Source: Ga0077523 sp038324085 (lineage in GTDB: Bacteria; Pseudomonadota; Gammaproteobacteria; Burkholderiales; Ga0077523). From it: a stretch of DNA of 64,000 nucleotides. Both the position numbers and the translations under genes were made by a program. The notes under the pieces were generated by a model, which saw nothing but the letters and a program-made list of their open reading frames with translations, was not told the DNA's origin and searched no databases. How positions within the stretch are numbered: position 1 is the first letter of the stretch; each line of letters begins with the position of its first letter. Positions 1 through 7,863 of this stretch are shown here, in pieces. The DNA lies in NCBI GenBank assembly GCA_038324085.1, contig JBBQHP010000016.1, forward strand, positions 1-64,000. Reading direction: 5' to 3'.

Positions 1-232
1 TCGACTTGCACTTCAAACTCACCATGACCGCGGGCAACCTCGTGCGAATGGCCCGAATGCTGATGGCGGTTCCAGCCGGAGCCGTACCATGAATCGAACT
101 GGGCAAGACCAACGCCGCTGTAATCCCGTCGATGACGCAAGTGCTTCCACCGCAGCACCGATAAGGGCGCCGAAATCACTCTCGACGATGCGATCGGCTT
201 CATTGAGGTCGGGAATTTCAACAGCCTGCTAA
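1..232 (+). mobile_element. Right end of an insertion-sequence remnant
   Basis: The window opens inside the last 30 codons of a reading frame (positions 3-92, stop TGA at 90-92) whose residues LHFKLTMTAGNLVRMARML resemble the extreme C-terminus of DDE transposases, where an F-x-x-x-x-A-x-N-L-V-R-M pattern is common. About 125 bases later, positions 216-232 read TTTCAACAGCCTGCTAA, a sequence often seen at the terminal inverted repeat of such elements. The IS family assignment is inference; the left end lies outside the window. Confidence 0.4.
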
Positions 233-263
233 CAAATGGGTGACGAGAGCCACTCTTTCAACT

Positions 264-500
264 GTAAGCGATCCACGAACCACAGCCTTTTCGCAATTGG
301 ATCGAAGGTTCGCGATGTCATCTTCGATTGCAAGGAGGTGAGACGATGCGAAGAAGCGCTGAGTTCTGGAAGGCCCACGTCATGGTCGTTGCGAGGAGCG
401 GGCAGACGCTCGAAGAGTATGCGGGCGAGCAAGGCCTGAAGGTGAGCATCTTGAAGTGGTGGCGCAGCACGCTGCGTGATCAGAGCAAGTCGATAGTACC
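264..500 (+). mobile_element. IS66-like element left-end fragment
   Basis: GTAAGCG at 264-270 matches the start of IS66-family terminal repeats, and about 75 bases further in comes an OrfA-like coding start with a GGAGG ribosome binding site. The similarity to IS66 OrfA ends near position 485, and no orfB (TnpB) or orfC (transposase) follows, so this is a truncated relic. The right boundary is approximate. Confidence 0.45.
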
Positions 501-732
501 CAGGCAGCCCTCTTCTATGAACGCTTCCCACCCCATGGCAGCTGAATCCCTGATATCCCGGAATGGCAATGTTGCTCGTCGCGACGTCCCCTCGAGGTCC
601 TGGCCTGACATAGCTCTCCTGATGGTGGGCGTCCTCGTCGTCGAGAATGCATTCGAGACTACTCATTCGGGCCACGAATCGCCCTTGGAACGAGGCAATG
701 GGGCGCGAATTTGCGCGGTCGTCCGCCGATGA
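346..732 (+). pseudogene. IS66-family OrfA N-terminal fragment (broken)
   Basis: The frame opens at ATG 346, about 7 bases after a good GGAGG site. The first 46 or so residues (RRSAEFWKAHV, then a helix-turn-helix-like stretch ending in WWRSTL) look like the short OrfA/TnpA accessory protein of IS66-family elements. After about codon 47 the likeness is lost and the frame runs on through unrelated sequence to a stop at 730-732. That stop overlaps the ATG of the following epimerase gene (ATGA). It is probably non-functional, but its ribosome binding site could still feed translation into the epimerase. Confidence 0.5.
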
Positions 733-1673
733 CCGCCCTGGTTACCGGAGCGCTCGGTTTTGTCGGCCGTCACGTCGTGGATGCGATATCCGCTCGCGGT
801 CTCGCGACCCGGTTGGCAATTCGAAATCCTGGTCCCTCCAACGCCTGCATGACGATGGTCGGCGATATCGGTCCTGTTACCGACTGGTCCGATGCGCTCG
901 AGAGCGTCGACGCCGTCGTTCACCTGGCGGCACGCGTGCACGTGATTCATGATGGCGCAGTCGATGGGCTCGAGGCGTACCGCAAGGTCAATGTCGAAGG
1001 TACACGCAGTCTCGCAATACAGGCCGCCCGCGCTGGCGTGCGCCGCTTCGTGTTCGTCTCATCGGTCAAGGTCAACGGCGAAGCCACGCCGGGTCGTGCA
1101 TTCTCGGACAGCGACCCGCCACGGCCTGAGGATCCATACGGCGTATCGAAGCGCGAAGCCGAAGACGTCCTGCGCGAGATCGCCGGTCGTAGCGGGCTTG
1201 AAGTCGTGATCCTGCGCCCGCCCCTCGTCTACGGCCCGGGGGTCAAGGCGAACTTCCTGCGCATGCTGCGCTGGGTCGACCGCGGCATCCCGCTGCCGCT
1301 TGCAGCGGTGAGCAACCGCCGCAGCCTGATCTACGTAGGCAATCTGGGCGACGCGATCGTGCGATGCCTGGAACAGCCCGCCGCGGCGGGAGAGACGTTT
1401 CTGGTGGACGACGGCGAACCGGTATCCACGCCGCAATTGCTGCGCGAGATCGGCGATTCGCTGGGTCGCCCGGCGAGGCTTTTCCCGGTACCGGCCGCCG
1501 TGTTGCGAGGGATGGCGGCGTTGACTGGGCGCACCCGGGATGCGACGCGCCTGTTCGGAGATCTTGTCGTGGACAGCGGCCGCATCCGTCGCACCTTGGA
1601 CTGGGAGCCACCGTTCACGCGGCAACAAGGCCTGGACACGACCGCTGCGTGGTTCCGGGCGGGGCCCCGGTAG
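729..1673 (+). CDS. NAD-dependent sugar-nucleotide epimerase/dehydratase (WbpV-like)
   Basis: This 314-residue extended short-chain dehydrogenase has the N-terminal Rossmann motif TGALGFVGRHV (about residues 5-15), an HLAARVHV strand, the serine region FVSSVKVNG, and the catalytic Y-x-x-x-K as YGVSKREAE. It probably epimerises or reduces a UDP-sugar. Adjacency to a WbpL-like transferase and, further on, a WbpM-like dehydratase mirrors the wbpV-wbpL-wbpM trio of Pseudomonas O-antigen loci, so a WbpV-like C4 epimerase role is inferred. ATG 729 is chosen; an in-frame TTG at 711 is the alternative. The start overlaps the stop of the upstream IS relic frame by 4 bp. Confidence 0.85.
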   Translation: MTALVTGALGFVGRHVVDAISARGLATRLAIRNPGPSNACMTMVGDIGPVTDWSDALESVDAVVHLAARVHVIHDGAVDGLEAYRKVNVEGTRSLAIQAARAGVRRFVFVSSVKVNGEATPGRAFSDSDPPRPEDPYGVSKREAEDVLREIAGRSGLEVVILRPPLVYGPGVKANFLRMLRWVDRGIPLPLAAVSNRRSLIYVGNLGDAIVRCLEQPAAAGETFLVDDGEPVSTPQLLREIGDSLGRPARLFPVPAAVLRGMAALTGRTRDATRLFGDLVVDSGRIRRTLDWEPPFTRQQGLDTTAAWFRAGPR

Positions 1674-1725
1674 AATCGCGCCGCAGGACTCGCCCGAACC
1701 GCCCGGCACCGACACCCCAGAAGCC

Positions 1726-2706
1726 ATGTCCCTCTTTGCGATCGTGCTTGCCGCCGTGCTGAGCTACGCGCTTAACGCGTTGGCTGTACGCGGCATCGGC
1801 GTGCGCGCGCCACTCGATCTGCCCAACGAACGTTCCCTGCACACCCGGCCCGTGCCGCGCGTGGGTGGGCTGGGGGTCGTAGCCGGTGTCGTCGCAAGCC
1901 TGCTCGCTCCCGATGCCTTCAGCCTGGTGGTCGGGCTCGCAGTTGCGCTGGCCGCGCTGTCGCTCATCGACGATTGGCGCCACCTGCCTGCCGCGGCGCG
2001 GCTCGCAGGGCATCTGACGGCGGCAGCGGTGTATTGCGTCGTCGCAGTTGCGGCCGAGCCGCTCAAGCTGCTGGCGTTGATCGTCGCCGTGGGTTGGATG
2101 ACCAACCTCTACAACTTCATGGACGGATCCGACGGGCTCGCGGGCGGTATGGCCGCAATCGGCTTCGGGACCCTTCTGCTTGCGGCCTGGGCGGCCGGCG
2201 ATACCGCGCTCGTGACGATCTGCGGTTGCATCGCTGCGGCCTCGATCGCATTTCTTTTCTTCAACTTCCATCCGGCAAGGATCTTCATGGGGGATGTCGG
2301 GTCGATTCCGCTCGGATTTCTTGCAGCGGCACTCGGTATCGAGGGTGCGGTCCGAGGCGCGTGGCCCGGATGGTTTCCAGCGGTGGTGTTCGCGCCCTTC
2401 ATCGCGGACGCCAGCATCACGCTGCTGCGTCGTCTCGCGCGTGGCGAGAAAGTGTGGCGGGCGCACCGCAGTCACTATTATCAGCGGTTGGTGCTGATGG
2501 GCTGGGGTCATCGCCGCACCGCTCTCGCCGAATACGCACTGATGGCGGGGACTGGCGTCGTGGCGTTGAAGGCGCTGCAGATGACGCCGGTCGCTCAGGG
2601 CGTCATTCTCGCGGTGCTTGCCCTCGGCTACCTGGCGCTCGCCACGTTCGTGGATCGCTGGTGGCGGCGATCGAACGCTGCGGCGGTCCGGCGAGAGCCG
2701 CCTTGA
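1726..2706 (+). CDS. Undecaprenyl-phosphate N-acetylhexosamine-1-phosphate transferase (WbpL/WecA-like)
   Basis: This 326-residue polytopic inner-membrane protein of the MraY/WecA/WbpL family transfers a sugar-1-phosphate from a UDP-sugar to undecaprenyl phosphate, the first step of O-antigen assembly. Family signatures are the Asp pair in LIDDWRHL (about residue 79), NLYNFMDGSDGLAGG (about 126-140), FNFHPARIFMGDVGS (about 180-195), and the cytoplasmic HRSHYYQRL loop. Repeated hydrophobic segments fill the rest. The longer upstream open frame runs through the epimerase gene, so ATG 1726 is preferred. It lies 52 bases after the epimerase stop, on the same strand. Confidence 0.92.
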   Translation: MSLFAIVLAAVLSYALNALAVRGIGVRAPLDLPNERSLHTRPVPRVGGLGVVAGVVASLLAPDAFSLVVGLAVALAALSLIDDWRHLPAAARLAGHLTAAAVYCVVAVAAEPLKLLALIVAVGWMTNLYNFMDGSDGLAGGMAAIGFGTLLLAAWAAGDTALVTICGCIAAASIAFLFFNFHPARIFMGDVGSIPLGFLAAALGIEGAVRGAWPGWFPAVVFAPFIADASITLLRRLARGEKVWRAHRSHYYQRLVLMGWGHRRTALAEYALMAGTGVVALKALQMTPVAQGVILAVLALGYLALATFVDRWWRRSNAAAVRREPP

Positions 2707-2718
2707 ACCGGGCGACAC

Positions 2719-2749
2719 GTACACGTAATATTCTAACCATGTACATGTA
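2719..2749 (+). promoter_or_regulatory. Possible toxin-antitoxin operator (repeated GTACAYGTA)
   Basis: GTACACGTA (2719-2727) and GTACATGTA (2741-2749) are near-identical palindromic 9-mers 22 bp apart, about two helical turns. The second is part of the perfect palindrome CATGTACATG. They sit immediately before the antitoxin start, where autoregulatory operators of such modules usually lie. The operator role is inference. Confidence 0.4.
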
Positions 2750-2751
2750 GG

Positions 2752-2997
2752 GTGCTGCCCGTGGAAAAACTCTCGCTCACCGCATTGCGTCACAATCTGT
2801 TCGAGGTAGCCGATCGAGTGCTAGAAACCGGCGTGCCGGTGGTGGTCGAGCGCAAGGGGCGCACGCTGCTGCTCTGTCCCGGCACGCCGCGCTCCAAGCT
2901 CGTCGGCCTCAAGCGGCGGAAGTTGATTCGCGGAGCCCCCGAGACTCTCGTGGACGAGCGCGTGGCGACATGGCGAGAGCCCGCAAACCTCGACTGA
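2752..2997 (+). CDS. Antitoxin of a VapBC-like module (Phd/YefM-type N-terminus)
   Basis: This 81-residue protein has an N-terminal segment (LTALRHNLFEVADRVLETGVPV) and a following VVVERKGRTLLL strand typical of Phd/YefM-family antitoxins, which bind DNA through the N-terminus and wrap the toxin with the C-terminus. The C-terminal third is basic, then extended. The start is GTG 2752, or GTG 2761 nine bases on. It overlaps the PIN-domain toxin gene by 28 bp, the usual antitoxin-first arrangement. It probably neutralises that toxin and represses its own promoter through the paired palindromes just upstream. Confidence 0.8.
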   Translation: MLPVEKLSLTALRHNLFEVADRVLETGVPVVVERKGRTLLLCPGTPRSKLVGLKRRKLIRGAPETLVDERVATWREPANLD

Positions 2998-3368
2998 TCC
3001 GGCTCGACACGCACGTCGTGTGCTGGCTCTACGAGGGCCGACTCGACCTTCTGTCCGAGAGTGCAAAGGCCGCCATCGAATCCGGCAGGCTTGCCGTATC
3101 CCCGATCGTCGATCTGGAGTTGCAGTTCCTGAGGGAGATCGGCCGAATCTGCAAGGGTCCGGAGGAAATCCTTCACACGCTCGGGGACGAGATCGGGCTC
3201 ACGCTCAGCGAGGAACCCTTGCAGCTGGTGGTCGCCAAGGCGCGACCAATCCGCTGGACCCGCGATCCCTTCGATCGCTTGATCGTAGCCGATGCGCTGT
3301 CGAGCGGTGCGCAACTTGTGACGCGCGACGTTCTGATACGCGAACAATGCCCTTCTGCTGTCTGGTGA
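2970..3368 (+). CDS. PIN-domain toxin (VapC-like ribonuclease)
   Basis: This 132-residue PIN-domain protein has the acidic residues expected to bind Mg2+/Mn2+: D13 in RLDTHVV, E50 in VDLELQFL, D102 in DPFDRLIVADA and D120 in LVTRDVL. VapC toxins of this fold cut tRNA or rRNA and stop translation; the RNA target here is unknown. ATG 2970 lies inside the 3' end of the antitoxin gene, which implies translational coupling. The pair is intact and sits between the WbpL-like and WbpM-like genes in the same direction, so readthrough into wbpM is likely. Confidence 0.87.
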   Translation: MARARKPRLIRLDTHVVCWLYEGRLDLLSESAKAAIESGRLAVSPIVDLELQFLREIGRICKGPEEILHTLGDEIGLTLSEEPLQLVVAKARPIRWTRDPFDRLIVADALSSGAQLVTRDVLIREQCPSAVW

Positions 3369-3372
3369 AGCG

Positions 3373-5253
3373 GTGCGCGCGCTAAACCCCCGGACGCTGG
3401 CCGCATTCTTCCACGACGTGGCCGCGGCCAGCCTGGCGTGGTGGATTGCATTCGAGTTGCGCTTCAATTTCGACATCCCGCCGGATTTTGCGCTGACCTT
3501 GCGCAGCACGGTCGTTTGGGTGGTGGTGTTGCACGCGGCCTTGTTCTGGCCGCTCGGCCTGTACCGGGGCATCTGGCGTTACGCGAGCCTGCACGATCTG
3601 AGGCGGATCCTCGGTGCGGTGACGCTGGCCGCGGTGAGCGTGCCGGCGCTGTTCATCCTGCTGCGCGTGCAAACGCCCGTGCCGCGGTCGGTATTCGTGC
3701 TCACTCCGCTGCTGCTGATCCTAGTCATGGGCGGCAGTCGCCTTGCATATCGGGCGTGGAAGGAGCGCTACGTCATCGGGCTTGGCAAGCTCGACGCGAA
3801 GCCCGTGCTGCTCCTCGGCGCCGGCGACGCCGCTGCCTCGCTCATCAAGGACCTCGCCCAGAGCCGCGAGTGGCGCGTGGTCGGCCTGCTCGACGACAGT
3901 CCCGGCCGCCGCGGGCGCGAGCTGAACGGCGTGCCCATCCTGGGGCCGCTCGATTCGCTGCCCGCGCAGGCCGGCCGTCTGGCCGTCGCGCACGCCATCG
4001 TGGTCATGCCCAATGCGACCCATCAAGTCCGGCGGCACGCGGTGGACTTGTGCGCAAAGGCCGGTGTAACCGCGCTCACCGTTCCCGCGCTCGACGACAT
4101 CGTGTCGGGCAAGATCACCATTTCGCAACTGCGCAGCGTCGAACTGGACGATCTGCTCGGGCGCGATCCGGTTTCGCTCGATGCCTCGGGACTCACGGCC
4201 CTGCTGCGCGGGCGGTGCGTGATGGTGACCGGCGCGGGCGGCTCCATCGGGTCGGAGCTGTGTCGTCAGATCGCGCGCTTTGCCCCGCGCCGACTGGTGC
4301 TGTTCGAGCTCTCCGAGTTCGCGCTCTACCGCATCGAACAGGAGTTCGAGGCCGCCACACCGGTGCTCCCGATCGCGGCACTGGTGGGCGATTGCAAGGA
4401 TGCCGGACGAGTCGCCGAAGTGATGGCGCGCGAACGCCCGGACGTGGTGTTCCACGCCGCCGCCTATAAGCACGTGCCGCTGATGGAAGTGGGCAACGCC
4501 TGGGAGGCGGTGCGCAACAACGTGCTCGGCACGCTCACGGTGGCCGAGTGCGCGGTGCGCAGCGGCGTGGGCGAGTTCGTGCTGGTTTCCACCGACAAGG
4601 CGGTCAATCCCGTCAATGTCATGGGCGCTACCAAGCGGCTCGCCGAGATGGTGTGCCAGGCGCAGCACGGCCAGCAAGACGACCACGGGACGCGTTTCGT
4701 GATGGTACGGTTCGGCAATGTGCTGGGCAGCGCCGGCAGCGTGATCCCGAAGTTTCGCGAGCAGATCGCGCGCGGCGGTCCGGTGACCGTCACGCATCCC
4801 GAGATCACGCGCTACTTCATGTCCATCCCCGAGGCGAGCCAGCTGGTGTTGCAGGCGGGATCGATGGGGCGTGGCGGCGAGATCTTCGTGCTCGACATGG
4901 GCGAGCCGGTCAAGATCGCCGATCTCGCCCGCGACCTGATCCGGCTCTCCGGGCTCGACGACGACGAAGTACGCATCGAGTACACGGGCCTGCGACCCGG
5001 CGAGAAGCTCTACGAGGAACTGCTTGCGGACGGGGAACATTCATTGCCGACGCCGCACCCGAAGCTGCGCATCGCGCAGGCTGTCGGCGTGGACACGGCC
5101 TGGCTCGAACGCCTGCGCGCGTGGCTGCAACAGTCCGCGCGGGCGGACGATGACGAAGTGCGTGCGGCACTGGCGCACTGGGTGCCGGAATATCTGCCGG
5201 CGCAACACGCGCAGGACGCCGCACCGGCGGCTGCCGAGACCGTTGCGCCGTGA
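3373..5253 (+). CDS. UDP-N-acetylglucosamine 4,6-dehydratase, membrane-bound (WbpM-like)
   Basis: This 626-residue protein has about four N-terminal membrane helices (to about residue 130), a first Rossmann domain (VLLLGAGDAAASLI), and a C-terminal extended SDR domain starting at TGAGGSIGSEL (286-296). The catalytic tyrosine position holds methionine (M417 in VNVMGATKR, with K421), as in WbpM, FlaA1 and related C6 dehydratases. It converts UDP-GlcNAc to the 4-keto-6-deoxy intermediate used for QuiNAc, FucNAc or bacillosamine-type sugars. The start is GTG 3373, only 4 bp after the PIN toxin stop. The stop overlaps the next glycosyltransferase start by 4 bp. Confidence 0.93.
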   Translation: MRALNPRTLAAFFHDVAAASLAWWIAFELRFNFDIPPDFALTLRSTVVWVVVLHAALFWPLGLYRGIWRYASLHDLRRILGAVTLAAVSVPALFILLRVQTPVPRSVFVLTPLLLILVMGGSRLAYRAWKERYVIGLGKLDAKPVLLLGAGDAAASLIKDLAQSREWRVVGLLDDSPGRRGRELNGVPILGPLDSLPAQAGRLAVAHAIVVMPNATHQVRRHAVDLCAKAGVTALTVPALDDIVSGKITISQLRSVELDDLLGRDPVSLDASGLTALLRGRCVMVTGAGGSIGSELCRQIARFAPRRLVLFELSEFALYRIEQEFEAATPVLPIAALVGDCKDAGRVAEVMARERPDVVFHAAAYKHVPLMEVGNAWEAVRNNVLGTLTVAECAVRSGVGEFVLVSTDKAVNPVNVMGATKRLAEMVCQAQHGQQDDHGTRFVMVRFGNVLGSAGSVIPKFREQIARGGPVTVTHPEITRYFMSIPEASQLVLQAGSMGRGGEIFVLDMGEPVKIADLARDLIRLSGLDDDEVRIEYTGLRPGEKLYEELLADGEHSLPTPHPKLRIAQAVGVDTAWLERLRAWLQQSARADDDEVRAALAHWVPEYLPAQHAQDAAPAAAETVAP

Positions 5254-6020
5254 GCATTTCGATCATCGTCATCACCCGGGACGAAGAGGCATCCATCGGG
5301 CGCTGTCTCGATTCCGTGCGGTGGGCGGACGAGATCATCGTTGTCGACTCCGGCAGCGCGGACCGCACGGTCGAGCTGTGCCGCGCCGGCGGTGCCAAGG
5401 TGACGCTCACCTCCGATTGGCCCGGCTTCGGCCGGCAGAAGAATCGCGCGCTGGATCTCGCCACGGGCGACTGGGTGCTGTCGATCGATGCCGACGAATG
5501 GGTGACGCCCGCGCTCGCGGCGGAGATCGGTTACGCGATGGCCCGGTCCGATGCGCCCGCCGCGTATGAATTGCCGAGGCTGTCACGTTTCTGCGGCCGG
5601 GCGATGCGTCACTCCGGGTGGTGGCCGGATCACGTGGCCCGGCTGTTCCGGCGCGGCCGCGTGCGTTTCTCCGACGATCTGGTGCACGAGCGGCTCGTGA
5701 TCGACGGACCGGTCGATCGGCTGAACGAACCGTTGCAGCACGAATCCTTCACTTCCCTGGAGGAGGTGATCGACAAGATGAACCGCTACTCGAGCGCCAG
5801 CGCGCGCATGCGGGCCGAGCGCGGACGAGGCGGCTCGGTCGGGCGCGCGGTCGCGCACGGTGCCTGGGCTTTCGTCAGGACCTACCTGCTGCGCGCCGGG
5901 TTTCTGGATGGCCGCGAGGGCTTCGTGCTCGCGGTGGCGAACGCGGAGGGTACCTACTATCGCTATCTCAAGGCATGGTTCAACTCGAAGGAGCGCGCCA
6001 TCACGAGGGCGCCGCGATGA
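5250..6020 (+). CDS. Glycosyltransferase family 2 (WaaE/KdtX-like)
   Basis: This 256-residue GT-A enzyme begins SISIIVITRDEEASI, has the nucleotide-sugar loop IVVDSGSADRT, and the metal-binding DADEW motif near residue 77. The short EASIGRCLDSVRWADEIIVVD pattern and overall length match the WaaE/KdtX group, which adds a beta-1,4-glucose or related sugar to lipid A-core. The exact donor and acceptor cannot be read from sequence. GTG 5250 overlaps the upstream stop as GTGA, and its own stop overlaps the next start as ATGA, so the three genes are probably translated in series. Confidence 0.88.
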   Translation: MSISIIVITRDEEASIGRCLDSVRWADEIIVVDSGSADRTVELCRAGGAKVTLTSDWPGFGRQKNRALDLATGDWVLSIDADEWVTPALAAEIGYAMARSDAPAAYELPRLSRFCGRAMRHSGWWPDHVARLFRRGRVRFSDDLVHERLVIDGPVDRLNEPLQHESFTSLEEVIDKMNRYSSASARMRAERGRGGSVGRAVAHGAWAFVRTYLLRAGFLDGREGFVLAVANAEGTYYRYLKAWFNSKERAITRAPR

Positions 6021-6847
6021 ACCTGGCGGTCGTCGTCACCTCCTACAACCGTCCGGATGCGCTGTCCGCCGTCCTGCGGGGCTACGCGGGACAGTCCGAT
6101 TCCGACTTCGAACTGATCGTGGCGGACGACGGGTCCACCGGTGAAACCGGTGCGCTGGTCCGGCGCTTTGCCGCACAGGCGCCTTTTGCCGTGCGTCATG
6201 TCTGGCACGAGGACGACGGTTTTCGCGCCGCGGCGATCCGCAACAAGGCGGTACTCGCGACGACCGCCGATTACATCGTGTTCACCGATGGCGACTGTGT
6301 CCCGCCGGTGTTCTTCACGGCCCGCCAGCGCGCGCTTGCCGAAGCCGAATGGTTCGTGGCGGGCAACCGGCTGCTGTTGTCCGAATCCTTCACCCGGCGT
6401 GTGCTCGCGAGCGGTGAACCGTTCGAGCGCTGGCGCATCGGCCGCTGGATGGGCGCGTGGATGCGGCGCGACATCAATCGATGGCTGCCTCTGCTGCGGT
6501 TGCCCGATGGTGCCTGGCGCAAGCGCGCCCCGCGCCGCTGGGAAGGCATCAAGACCTGCAACCTGTCGGTCTGGCGCGAAGACCTGATCCAGGTGAACGG
6601 TCTCGACGAGTCCTACAGCGGCTGGGGCATGGAAGATTCCGACCTCGTGGTGCGCCTGCTGCGGGCAGGCGTGCGCCACAAGAGCGCTCGCTTCGCCGCA
6701 CCGGTGTTCCACCTGTGGCATCGGGAGAACGATCGATCGCATCTGGCGGAGAATCGGGCGCGGTTGCAGGAAGCACTCGACGCCGTTCGCATCCGTGCGC
6801 GGCGCGGGTTGGACCATTGCGCGACGGCGGACGTTGGCGAAGCATGA
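6017..6847 (+). CDS. Glycosyltransferase family 2 with galactosyltransferase-type C-terminal domain
   Basis: This 276-residue protein has a GT-A start (LAVVVTSYNRPDAL), ADDGST nucleotide-binding turn, FTDGDCVPP metal site (about residue 93) and the C-terminal GWGMEDSDLVVRLLRAG block typical of the Glyco_transf_7C galactosyltransferase-like domain. It probably adds a hexose to the LPS core or O-unit on the cytoplasmic face. Specificity is unknown. ATG 6017 and the previous stop share ATGA, as do its stop and the following epimerase start. Confidence 0.88.
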   Translation: MNLAVVVTSYNRPDALSAVLRGYAGQSDSDFELIVADDGSTGETGALVRRFAAQAPFAVRHVWHEDDGFRAAAIRNKAVLATTADYIVFTDGDCVPPVFFTARQRALAEAEWFVAGNRLLLSESFTRRVLASGEPFERWRIGRWMGAWMRRDINRWLPLLRLPDGAWRKRAPRRWEGIKTCNLSVWREDLIQVNGLDESYSGWGMEDSDLVVRLLRAGVRHKSARFAAPVFHLWHRENDRSHLAENRARLQEALDAVRIRARRGLDHCATADVGEA

Positions 6848-7863
6848 AGATTCTGGTCACCGGCGCCGCCGGATTCATCGGCATGCACACCGCCCAGCGT
6901 CTGCTCGAGCAGGGCCACGCGGTGACCGGTCTCGACAACTTCAACGAATACTATGACGTTCGCCTCAAGCACGCCCGCATCGCGCGGCTCGCCCGCCACG
7001 GCGAATTCGAGGCAGTGCACGGCGACATCTGCGATTCGATCCTGCTGGACCGCCTGTTCGACTCGCATCGCTTCGATCGCGTGATCCATCTCGCGGCCCA
7101 GGCCGGCGTGCGCTATTCGCTGGACAATCCGCGTGCCTACGTCGAGAGCAACGTGGCCGGTTTCCTCAACGTCCTGGAAGGCTGCCGCCGGTGCGCGACG
7201 CCGCATCTGGTGTATGCAAGCACCTCGAGCGTGTACGGCGGCAATACCAGCCTGCCGTTTCGCGAATCCGATTCCGCCGCCCACCCGGTCAGCCTCTACG
7301 CGGCCACCAAGCGCGCGAACGAATTGATGGCGCACAGCTACAGTCATCTGTTCGGCGTGCCCACGACCGGCCTGCGCTTCTTCACGGTCTACGGTCCGTG
7401 GGGACGGCCCGACATGTCTCCCATGCTGTTCGCGAGCGCCATCCTGGAGGGCCGCGCGATCGATGTGTTCAACCACGGCAATTCGGAGCGCGATTTCACC
7501 TACGTCGACGACGTCGTCGAAGGTGTGGTGCGCGTGATGGAACGAATTCCGGCCCCCGACCCCGCCTTCGACCGAGCCCGGCCGGACCCGTCCAGGAGCT
7601 GGGCACCCTACCGGATCTACAACATCGGCAACCACGACGCGGTGCCGTTGATGCGCTTCATCGAGGTGCTCGAACAGGCCATCGGGCGCAGGGCACAGAC
7701 GCGACTGCTGCCGATGCAACCGGGGGACGTCGCGGCGACCTATGCCGACGTCGACGCGCTCGCCCGGGATGCCGGGTTCAAGCCCGCGACGCCGTTGGAA
7801 GAGGGCTTGCGGCGCTTCGTCGACTGGTACCGCCAATGGCGCGACGAGGCGCCGCAGCGATGA
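6844..7863 (+). CDS. UDP-glucuronate 4-epimerase-like SDR enzyme
   Basis: This 339-residue extended SDR has TGAAGFIGMH at residues 6-15, the LDNFNEYYD loop characteristic of UDP-glucuronate 4-epimerases, HLAAQAGVRYS, the serine region YASTSSVYG, and catalytic YAATKRANE. GWxxYGPWGRPDMSP-like residues after the active site (RFFTVYGPWGRPDM) also fit that subfamily. It should interconvert UDP-GlcA and UDP-GalA, supplying galacturonate for the O-antigen or core. It is 4-bp-overlapped at both ends with neighbouring glycosyltransferase genes. Confidence 0.92.
   Translation: MKILVTGAAGFIGMHTAQRLLEQGHAVTGLDNFNEYYDVRLKHARIARLARHGEFEAVHGDICDSILLDRLFDSHRFDRVIHLAAQAGVRYSLDNPRAYVESNVAGFLNVLEGCRRCATPHLVYASTSSVYGGNTSLPFRESDSAAHPVSLYAATKRANELMAHSYSHLFGVPTTGLRFFTVYGPWGRPDMSPMLFASAILEGRAIDVFNHGNSERDFTYVDDVVEGVVRVMERIPAPDPAFDRARPDPSRSWAPYRIYNIGNHDAVPLMRFIEVLEQAIGRRAQTRLLPMQPGDVAATYADVDALARDAGFKPATPLEEGLRRFVDWYRQWRDEAPQR

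Noticed and set aside
229..675. A 148-codon minus-strand frame over the IS66 relic
   Set aside because: Half of it is antisense to the orfA fragment, and the rest has no known likeness or ribosome binding site.
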